A DNA stretch of 6,545 nucleotides, from assembly GCA_003448685.1 (NCBI GenBank), contig DLXW01000152.1, forward strand, positions 1-6,545, given 5' to 3'. The notes beneath the pieces were generated by a model. That model made no database searches and was not told where the DNA came from. It saw only the letters and a program-made list of their open reading frames with translations. Origin of the DNA: Cyanothece sp. UBA12306 (GTDB taxonomy: Bacteria > Cyanobacteriota > Cyanobacteriia > Cyanobacteriales > Microcystaceae). A program made the translations under genes and the position numbers. How positions within the stretch are numbered: position 1 is the stretch's first letter; each line of letters begins with the position of its first letter. Positions 1 to 5,867 of this stretch are shown here, piece after piece.

Positions 1-225
1 GTCTTGAGGCAGTTACCTGTCTTGACATCCCAGAGCCTTATCGTCTGATCATCACTTGCGCTAGCCAGGAGCTTTCCACCAGGACTGACGGCAACTGAGC
101 GAACCTTATCGACATGCCCCTCCACTGTCTTGAGCAATTGACCTGTCTCGAAATCCCAGAGTCTTACTGTCCGATCATCACTTGCACTGGCCAGGAGCTT
201 TCCATCAGGACTGAAGGCAATTGAC
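1..225 (-). repeat. Tandem 126-bp DNA repeat encoding WD40 units
   Basis: Positions 1-99 and 127-225 are near copies at a period of exactly 126 bp (42 codons); by my count about 83 of 99 bases agree. They encode successive WD40 blades with the core pattern S-P-x-G-K-L-L-A-S-A-S-D-D-x-T and then a closing R-L-W-D. A third, more diverged unit lies at roughly 280-360. The array continues past the left edge, so the copy number is unknown. Such repeats within a gene can expand, contract or be homogenised by recombination. Confidence 0.85.
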
Positions 226-2063
226 CAGACCCAATGGGTATGTCCTCTCAAAATCGAAATGGCCTGACTGTCCCCAAGTCGCCACAAATGAATCTCATGG
301 TTGAGATCTCCTGTAGCCAAAAATCGTCCATCAGGGCTAAATGCTACCGACACTACACCACCCAGAACACCAGTAAAAACAGACTTTTCTACTTGAGAGT
401 GACTAAAGTTTACCTTATGCAAATTCGCCCTCTGGAGGTAGGCTTGCCAAACTGTGAGATGAGAAAAATCATATCCCTTTAAATCAGTTTTTAATTGGCA
501 TAGAAGGTTCAGAATGTTGCCTGTCGCATATCCTGGCTTTAGCGGAGATTTCTCTTGCAGGTTTGAGAGAATCTTTTTGAGCTGTTCTTCAAAAAATTTT
601 TTACTCCTTAAAATAGAGATTGCCCTATCCGTAACAGGTTTGAGAATGAGCCGGCTTTGACTTTCTCTGAGATAGTCTTTTGCTAAAGCTTTAAGCAGAG
701 CGTGGCTGTTCAAGAGTTCAATTTCCCCACTCATAATCTCTTCGCAGGCCTGCTCAATTAATCGGTTTGTCATGTACTCAATGATGACAGGTTGGATCGT
801 GAAGCCTGCTGCAATCTTTTGTAGGGGCAATCGCCTTTGCAATGATTGTAGAGTTGATGGAACTTGTTCTTTTGCTAGCAGTGATAGGATATCCTCTTCC
901 AATTCTGAGCGCGAGACTGCTTCGCGATTAATCGCTAGCCAGTACATAATCTCTTTTTCATTATCCGACAAGCGCTCAAAGTGGTAATCTAAGAAATTAC
1001 TAATGTCAGCAAAAACCAGTTTTCCTTCTCTTAAAAACTCAGAAATTTGGCCAAAAAATACCTCATCAATATGCCTAGCAACTAGTTCTAGGACTAAAGG
1101 ATTACCGTGGTAAAACTCAATCATTTCTCTCCATTCATCATCTGAGCCATAAAACGCTCCTATCTCGGCAAAAATTTTTTTCCCATTCAAATAGTCCAAA
1201 CCGTTTAGTTCTAGGAAACGAACGGGCTTGGTCTTACCTTCGAGTCTCTCAAGTTCCTGCACACTCTCTCGACTAGTTAGTAGTAGACAGCTTTGGTGAA
1301 AAACTTCCCCGACTATCTTAAAAAGTTGACCATAACCCTCATATCCCTCTCGATATTGACCAGCGCGAGTACCACCTTGTAGAATCGTTTCTACATTATC
1401 CAGTATGAGCAAACATCGGTGTTCTTTTAAATACTGAATCAGGAGCGATATTTTAGCTTTTATTGTGTCAGCTAAATCTGTTTCAGTTTCCTGCTGATTG
1501 GACAAGAACTTAATCAGGTCGGCTATAATTTCTGTAACTGGTGGGGCATTAAGTAGACTTCGCCAGATGACGTATTCAAACCTTTCCTGAACACTTTGTC
1601 CTAGCTTCACTGACAGTTGGGTCTTGCCAATACCACCTATACCTAAAATCACCACTAGTCGGCAGCGTTCCTTAATAATCCGTTGCTCTAGCGTGTCTAG
1701 CTCTTCGGTGCGTCCAAAGAAAACGGAGACATCTGGCGCATTTCCCCAATCTTGATGTTTGGCAGATTTTTCTTCTACTTCTTCGGATTGTAACAGTGAT
1801 TCTTCGGGTTCTAAAAGTGAAAAATCAGGGTACTCATGAGTAACTTCGGAGATAAAGCGACTCCAATATAACGCATAGGATTCCAGTCGCTGACGTTGAC
1901 TAAAATCTGTTATGATTCGTCCTGCTGAACGAATTTTTTCTAGTAATTCTTTAGATAGATTAGCTAGATTTTCGGGCGGTAAATTATCATACTCTTTCCG
2001 CCGTCTAAGTTTTACATGATCTTGATGGATTTCTCGGAAAAGATTAGTTGCTGAGATATTCAT
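1..2063 (-). CDS. NLR-like STAND ATPase: helical N-terminal domain, NB-ARC/NACHT NTPase, WD40 repeats (3' end beyond window)
   Basis: Signal-transducing STAND NTPase, probably a cytosolic sensor that oligomerises when its WD40 part binds a ligand. I translated the whole visible frame (687 codons) and found no stop or frameshift; it runs off the left edge, so the C-terminus is missing. Domains seen: residues 1-75, helical and unassigned; about 76-113, acidic linker rich in Glu; 115-122 FFGRTEEL, the usual lead-in to the NTPase; 141-148 GIGGIGKT (Walker A); 218-223 LLILDN (Walker B); 260-266 LLLTSRE (sensor-1-like Arg265); 320-323 GNPL (GLPL-type motif); a winged-helix/helical stretch to about 530; a pentapeptide-like linker to about 565; then WD40 units whose closing Trp fall at 594, 636 and 678, exactly 42 residues apart. 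The ATG start lies 22 bp after the upstream stop with no good Shine-Dalgarno; an in-frame GTG three codons upstream is an alternative. It is the last gene of the three-gene unit within this window. The family call is firm; a defence or programmed-death role is inferred. Confidence 0.93.
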   Translation of the reverse strand, partial: MNISATNLFREIHQDHVKLRRRKEYDNLPPENLANLSKELLEKIRSAGRIITDFSQRQRLESYALYWSRFISEVTHEYPDFSLLEPEESLLQSEEVEEKSAKHQDWGNAPDVSVFFGRTEELDTLEQRIIKERCRLVVILGIGGIGKTQLSVKLGQSVQERFEYVIWRSLLNAPPVTEIIADLIKFLSNQQETETDLADTIKAKISLLIQYLKEHRCLLILDNVETILQGGTRAGQYREGYEGYGQLFKIVGEVFHQSCLLLTSRESVQELERLEGKTKPVRFLELNGLDYLNGKKIFAEIGAFYGSDDEWREMIEFYHGNPLVLELVARHIDEVFFGQISEFLREGKLVFADISNFLDYHFERLSDNEKEIMYWLAINREAVSRSELEEDILSLLAKEQVPSTLQSLQRRLPLQKIAAGFTIQPVIIEYMTNRLIEQACEEIMSGEIELLNSHALLKALAKDYLRESQSRLILKPVTDRAISILRSKKFFEEQLKKILSNLQEKSPLKPGYATGNILNLLCQLKTDLKGYDFSHLTVWQAYLQRANLHKVNFSHSQVEKSVFTGVLGGVVSVAFSPDGRFLATGDLNHEIHLWRLGDSQAISILRGHTHWVWSIAFSPDGKLLASASDDRTVRLWDFETGQLLKTVEGHVDKVRSVAVSPGGKLLASASDDQTIRLWDVKTGNCLK

Positions 2064-2085
2064 AGCAGTCACTTTGTTTTTGCAC

Positions 2086-2754
2086 CTAGGTATCCAGAGA
2101 AGGGACTAAACTCGATCTGAGTTCCTCAAAATCGTTTTCCAGCTCAGATATTGTTACTTTCAACCGAGTATCCAGATACTCAAGAACCTGTCCGTTGATT
2201 TTTTCTAAAGAAGATAAATAGGATATTAGAGATTCCATTTTAGGGTCTAAATCTTTAGGGAATACACATCCGTCAACTATGTCGTCTATCTTTTTGGCGT
2301 AATCCTTTAGTCGTTTTGACCAGTTACTATTGCGGTCTTTTTCTTCAAATTCATCTCTGACTTTACCACTACGAATAATTATGCTAAATTCAGTGTACAG
2401 AGATATCTTAGAGCTGCATTCATCTCGCCAATGGTTCTCTAGATCGTGTAACACTATTTTGTAGTCGTCGGATGATATAAGTCCTCGTACACAGATTAGC
2501 TTGAGGCTCAAATCCTGAAAATTTTCATGCATCACCTTCCAGTCTAACACTTGCATAAGTTTGTTTTTGAGCGAACTATCTAAAGATTGCCACTTCAATC
2601 TCCGGATTTCCTGGTGACATTCATCTATCTGCTTTTTAAGTTGATTTTTTTCTTCAGTATTTGACTTCAGAGCTTTCTGGTCTTCTAAGAAAGCAAGTTT
2701 TTCTTGCCAGTTTTTAATAGCCTTATCTGGGTCACGATATTGCTTTTGATTCAT
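2086..2754 (-). CDS. Unknown 222-residue helical protein sharing a coiled-coil module with the upstream hydrolase
   Basis: I do not recognise a named family. The protein is soluble, highly charged and predicted mostly helical, with no signal peptide or membrane segment. Residues 12-54 form an amphipathic helical or coiled-coil module (A-I-K-x-W-x-E-K-L-A-x-L, later K-x-x-L-x-K-x-I-x-E-C-x-Q-x-I) that matches the hydrolase C-terminus without gaps at 19 of 43 positions. Residues 55 to about 140 hold a possible second helical domain, and about 145-222 another helical stretch, with no catalytic signature visible. The start ATG overlaps the hydrolase stop as ATGA, so translation is probably coupled and the start is well supported; the Shine-Dalgarno is weak (AGAG about 8 bases upstream). 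The STAND gene follows after 22 bp. Its position and shared module suggest an adaptor or regulator linking hydrolase and STAND protein; this is inference. GC is visibly low (roughly a third to 40% in the lines I counted). Confidence 0.85.
   Translation of the reverse strand: MNQKQYRDPDKAIKNWQEKLAFLEDQKALKSNTEEKNQLKKQIDECHQEIRRLKWQSLDSSLKNKLMQVLDWKVMHENFQDLSLKLICVRGLISSDDYKIVLHDLENHWRDECSSKISLYTEFSIIIRSGKVRDEFEEKDRNSNWSKRLKDYAKKIDDIVDGCVFPKDLDPKMESLISYLSSLEKINGQVLEYLDTRLKVTISELENDFEELRSSLVPSLDT
2593..2721 (-). other. Shared helical module, copy 2 (N-terminal in the helical protein)
   Basis: This encodes residues 12-54 of the 222-residue protein and aligns without gaps to the copy at the end of the upstream hydrolase. 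Shared positions include Trp16, E-K-L-A, Leu, Ala, Lys, Leu, Lys, Ile, Glu-Cys, Gln, Ile and Leu. The heptad-like spacing of hydrophobic residues suggests a helical hairpin or coiled coil used for pairing between proteins. Confidence 0.7.
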
Positions 2755-3776
2755 GCGTCATACTCTAATTCTTGAATCATTTGTTGACATTCTTCTATTA
2801 GTTTGCTTAATTCAAACTTCCGTGCTGCCTCTATCACAATAGCTTGTTCTTCTCGAAGGGCGGCCAGTTTTTCCTTCCAGAGTTTAATAGCAGCTTCATT
2901 ATTAGATCCATTGTCCGGGTTAGGTACCTCCCCACGCTCTTTATTGGGAAACTTTGAAAGACATTCTTTAATAAATTGACAAACGTTCCCATACAACTGC
3001 TCTTGCTTACGAAATTGATATGATTTGACCCAGCAAATGCTACTGTGATCTGCATCTAATGAGGTTACTGATACATCTGGCAGAGCCAAAGTTGCACTAT
3101 CTTTATCGACTACTATTTTACGAAACAATTTACCGAAGAAGCCTTTTTGGGCTGGTGTTGGTTGGTTCTCACAGAATACCTGTACCTGCAACTTCAGTCG
3201 GTTAAAGTTCAGACAAAACCAGTTATTCAGTTCAAGTAGCGTTGGTTCATTCTCTCTTAGTTCGCTGACATTGACGCTTGGCAAAAGGAAAGCTAGACCT
3301 TCGATAAAATTGGCAAGATTGGAGCCTCTATGGGGTGTCGATAAAAACACAATCCCCTTAGTTTGTTCAACAAGAGACTTGGCATTAGGATAATCTCCAC
3401 TTAGGGCGCGGCGCAAGATATGCTTAACTAACAATCCTCCCATACTGTGGGTGACAAAGATGATGGGGCGATTCTTATCTAAGTCGGGATGGTTAAGTAG
3501 TAAATTAGTGATGGTATCGGCCCGCTCCTTCAATTCCATTGTGAATCCCTTCCAGCCAGAAGCACTAGCGGGATAGCCAAGAGTCCAGACAGCGACATCG
3601 GGGATATCTTCACCCAGCCAGTACAGCCAAGATTCTTCTGGAAACCCTTGTAGCTTGTTGTCTGGCATCCAGGTAGTTCGCGGATCGGCATTGATGCCAT
3701 GCACAAAAAGTACATCAGCTCGGCGGCTAATATTTGTGGTGTTAGCAACGGGAATCAATTCACTTATTTCACTCAT
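2751..3776 (-). CDS. SERAC1/PGAP1-like alpha/beta serine hydrolase with C-terminal helical module
   Basis: Predicted cytosolic lipase or esterase of the alpha/beta-hydrolase fold; substrate unknown. With the ATG start (341 residues), the oxyanion-hole strand F-V-H-G is at 24-27, the nucleophile elbow T-H-S-M-G-G at 109-114 with Ser111, the family-typical T-P-H-R-G at 147-151, and a D-H-S-S-I-C motif at 243-248 giving catalytic His244. The acid is less certain: Glu203 in the stretch ending Q-P-T, or Asp224/Asp226 before S-A-T-L. This layout matches SERAC1-type proteins and the hydrolase domains found at the N-terminus of some fungal NLRs. Residues 296-338 are an added helical module repeated in the next protein. 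An alternative TTG start one codon upstream exists, but the AAGGAG Shine-Dalgarno sits 6 bases from the ATG and only 3 from the TTG, so I chose the ATG. The gene overlaps the next one by ATGA. It is the likely effector of the operon (inference). Confidence 0.9.
   Translation of the reverse strand: MSEISELIPVANTTNISRRADVLFVHGINADPRTTWMPDNKLQGFPEESWLYWLGEDIPDVAVWTLGYPASASGWKGFTMELKERADTITNLLLNHPDLDKNRPIIFVTHSMGGLLVKHILRRALSGDYPNAKSLVEQTKGIVFLSTPHRGSNLANFIEGLAFLLPSVNVSELRENEPTLLELNNWFCLNFNRLKLQVQVFCENQPTPAQKGFFGKLFRKIVVDKDSATLALPDVSVTSLDADHSSICWVKSYQFRKQEQLYGNVCQFIKECLSKFPNKERGEVPNPDNGSNNEAAIKLWKEKLAALREEQAIVIEAARKFELSKLIEECQQMIQELEYDA
2763..2891 (-). other. Shared helical module, copy 1 (C-terminal in the hydrolase)
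   Basis: This encodes residues 296-338 of the hydrolase, after a polar linker rich in Asn, Pro and Gly. It matches residues 12-54 of the next protein at 19 of 43 positions with no gap, including the Trp, the E-K-L-A and the E-C pair. The two DNA copies start 170 bp apart. This suggests duplication of a short adaptor segment across the gene junction, or independent capture of one widespread module. Confidence 0.7.
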
Positions 3777-4041
3777 CAATCACTCCTTAAGCATGGCTGA
3801 AGCAGGGGTGTTACTGAATAAACAGTGGATTAAGTAGCAACAGGGATTATTCTGCACGGGCATGACTTGCGGGTTTTCCATGCATATATCACGGTCAAGC
3901 CATAGACATTCTTCATCAGCTCCATATTACCTCATGTCAGCTCTGTTTTTCCGAAGTCGTTGCACTTTATCCGTATAAGGTTGAATCCAGTTACTATGTA
4001 CTGTAGGTGAAGAACCTGAAGAGTTATAAACTGTAAAGTCC
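3777..4041. other. 265-bp intergenic region between XPB helicase and the hydrolase operon
   Basis: This AT-rich gap should hold the end of the XPB transcript and the promoter of the hydrolase operon. I see the Shine-Dalgarno at its left end and a lone TTGACC at 3898-3893 on the minus strand, but no matching -10 box at proper spacing. A short hairpin (AGGT, loop, ACCT) near 4005-4017 has no T-run and is too weak to call a terminator. A 31-codon reading frame at 3830-3925 is not supported. No RNA gene, CRISPR or attachment site was recognised. Confidence 0.5.
3783..3788 (-). promoter_or_regulatory. Strong Shine-Dalgarno of the hydrolase gene
   Basis: The minus strand reads AAGGAG, then 6 bases, then the ATG at 3776. 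It is the only strong ribosome binding site in the three-gene unit and decides between ATG and the adjacent TTG. It marks the hydrolase as the probable first gene of the operon. Confidence 0.75.
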
Positions 4042-5709
4042 CTAGTTAATCTGATAGCCGTAACCTTGCTCAGTTAAAAATAACTGTCGGTGACGGGCAA
4101 AATCCTCTTCGCAAGTCCGCTCGGAAACCAAGGTGTAAAATCTGGCGGTTCTCCCATCGGATTTAGGGCGCAAAATCCGTCCTAAGCGTTGAGCTTCTTC
4201 CTGTCGAGAGCCATACTTCCCAGAAACCTGAATCAGTACATCCGCATCGGGTAAATCAAGGGCAAAATTCCCCACCCTCGACAACACTAAGCCGTCTATT
4301 TCTTCGTCGCGAAATTTCTGGTAGAGAACTTCCCGTTGCTTCTGGGTTGTTTTGCCAGTAATGAGGGGAAACTTGGTCAACTCGGCTAAAGTCCTCAGTT
4401 GCTCTATATATTCCCCAATGACCAAGATTTTATGCCCTATCTCGTCTATGAGCAGTTGTCTGACGACTTCTAGTTTGCCCGGGTTTTCGGCAGCTACACG
4501 GAATTGCTGGCGGCGGGGGGCAACAGCGTAGCGCATCTGTTCTTCACTGTCTTGGGGAACCCGAATCTCCCGACAAATGGCTTGAGCAATGAACCCCTGG
4601 CTTTCTAACTCCCGCCAGGGAACATCGTAGCGTTTCGGTCCGATGAGGGCAAAAACATCGCTTTCTCGCCCATCCTCGCGAATGAGGGTAGCTGTCAGTC
4701 CTAACCTCCGTCTGGCCTGTAGTTCTGCCGTAATGCGGAAAACTGGGGCTGGGAGGAGGTGAACCTCATCATAGATAATTAAGCCCCAAGAACGGGCTTG
4801 AAACAGGGAAAAGTGGGGGAAATCAGCGTCTTTATGGGGTCGATAAGTGAGAATTTGATAGGTAGCTAGAGTCACTGGTCCTGTCGCTTTCATCTCTCCA
4901 GAATATTCGGCGATAACCTCTTCTGGTAGCTCGGTTTTATCGAGTAATTCCCGCCGCCACTGGCGTACCGACGTTAAGCTTGTGGTCAGAATCAGGGTAT
5001 TTTCCTGCACCTGGGCCATAGCGGCCATCCCGACAATGGTTTTGCCCGCCCCACAGGGGAGACAAATGACACCACTTCCTCCTTGAACGCGCCCCGACTG
5101 ATAGAAGACATCAGCCGCTTCAAGTTGATAGGGACGCAAGACAAAAGGTTGACCACTTTGGGCCGTTGAGCGCAACTTCAGGGGCAGGGCATCTCCCTGG
5201 ACGTATCCGGCTAAATCTTCGGCGGGATAGCCCACTTCAACGAGGGCTTTTTTGAGCAATCCCCGAAATTGGGTTGGGACTTGGAAAGAGAGAGGAGAAA
5301 GACGTTTCTCCAACAAGGGGGTAATCGGTTTTTCCCTCAGTAGTAATTCAGCTAACGCTTCATCAGCAACTTTGAGAATCAGGAAAAAGCCATCCTCAGA
5401 CTTAAAGAGGCGTGTCAGTCCATAACGCCTTCCTAAAGTTTCAATTTCCTCAATGATCGATGAGGGCAGGGGATATTTTGTGTATTGTTGTAGCGCCAAC
5501 ACCATCTGCTCAACCCTTAATCCAGCCGCTCGTGCATTCCAAATACTTAAGGGAGTGAGGCGATAGGTGTGAATGTGTTCGGGACTTTTAATCAGTTCAG
5601 CAAAGGGGGCGATAGCTTCTCTGGCAGCTCCTGCGGTAGGAGCATGGACTTCAAGAAGGATGGTGCGGTCGCTTTGGACGATGAGGGCGTTTTCAGGATT
5701 GTAAGACAT
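4042..5709 (-). CDS. XPB/Rad25-type superfamily 2 DNA helicase
   Basis: ATP-dependent 3'-5' DNA helicase or translocase of the XPB family, acting on chromosomal DNA, probably in repair. With the chosen ATG it has 555 residues, close to the full length of bacterial XPB such as the mycobacterial protein. The N-terminal region carries L-I-V-Q-S-D, the P-E-H-I-H-T-Y-R-L-T-P-L block and W-N-A-R-A-A-G, all typical of bacterial XPB. Then come Walker A L-P-C-G-A-G-K-T at 217-224, the D-E-V-H box at 314-317, T-A-T-L-I-R-E-D at 339-346 including the XPB-specific R-E-D motif at 344-346, the second RecA fold, and motif VI Q-R-L-G-R-I-L-R-P-K at 507-516. All key residues are present, so it looks active. 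A TTG five codons upstream is in frame, but alignment to the family favours the ATG; neither start has a clear Shine-Dalgarno. Flanking gaps of 158 and 265 bp suggest it is transcribed alone. GC is visibly higher than in the operon to its left. Confidence 0.95.
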   Translation of the reverse strand: MSYNPENALIVQSDRTILLEVHAPTAGAAREAIAPFAELIKSPEHIHTYRLTPLSIWNARAAGLRVEQMVLALQQYTKYPLPSSIIEEIETLGRRYGLTRLFKSEDGFFLILKVADEALAELLLREKPITPLLEKRLSPLSFQVPTQFRGLLKKALVEVGYPAEDLAGYVQGDALPLKLRSTAQSGQPFVLRPYQLEAADVFYQSGRVQGGSGVICLPCGAGKTIVGMAAMAQVQENTLILTTSLTSVRQWRRELLDKTELPEEVIAEYSGEMKATGPVTLATYQILTYRPHKDADFPHFSLFQARSWGLIIYDEVHLLPAPVFRITAELQARRRLGLTATLIREDGRESDVFALIGPKRYDVPWRELESQGFIAQAICREIRVPQDSEEQMRYAVAPRRQQFRVAAENPGKLEVVRQLLIDEIGHKILVIGEYIEQLRTLAELTKFPLITGKTTQKQREVLYQKFRDEEIDGLVLSRVGNFALDLPDADVLIQVSGKYGSRQEEAQRLGRILRPKSDGRTARFYTLVSERTCEEDFARHRQLFLTEQGYGYQIN

Positions 5710-5867
5710 CTCTAAAATGAGCAAACGGTGATGACGAAAGCGGGGCTCGCACTAACGCCGGCATGAGAAGTCAGATTAACCCTGTATCTCGGGCTAGTTG
5801 ACTCATGTAAGGGGGTTGGCAGGCTGAATGTGACCAAATTTGTTGGTGTTGGCCAAATGCCGACAAG
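5710..5867. other. 158-bp intergenic region between UbiA-family gene and XPB
   Basis: It contains small palindromes (CAAATTTG at 5835-5842, TTGGCCAA at 5849-5856) and a 5-bp stem ACCAA/TTGGT at 5833-5847, close after the UbiA-family stop. None is followed by a T-run on the minus strand, so no intrinsic terminator is called. I found no clear -35/-10 pair for the helicase gene. Confidence 0.4.

Noticed and set aside
1..225. Regular 126-bp repetition as a CRISPR or mobile repeat
   Set aside because: The period is exactly 42 codons, in frame, and encodes WD40 blades; there are no constant repeats with variable spacers.
924..935. Perfect 12-bp palindrome GCGATTAATCGC, resembling a disrupted HIP1 site
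   Set aside because: Single occurrence inside coding sequence, no true GCGATCGC seen by eye in the window; probably chance.
234..987. Plus-strand open frames at 234-482 and 772-987
   Set aside because: They lie opposite the STAND gene, whose frame is continuous with clear WD40 and NTPase motifs; their translations show no domain.
3870..3898. TTGACC on the minus strand as a -35 box for the operon
   Set aside because: No acceptable -10 hexamer at 15-19 bases; 17 bases downstream the sequence is AACCCG.
3830..3925. 31-codon minus-strand reading frame in the gap upstream of the hydrolase, with a GAGG a few bases before its ATG
   Set aside because: Too short, no recognisable motif, several Cys and basic residues in no pattern, and it lies where promoter DNA is expected. 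Conservation in relatives would be needed to revive it.
5833..5847. Small stem ACCAA/TTGGT after the UbiA-family gene as a terminator
   Set aside because: Only 5 bp and no T-run on the transcribed side.
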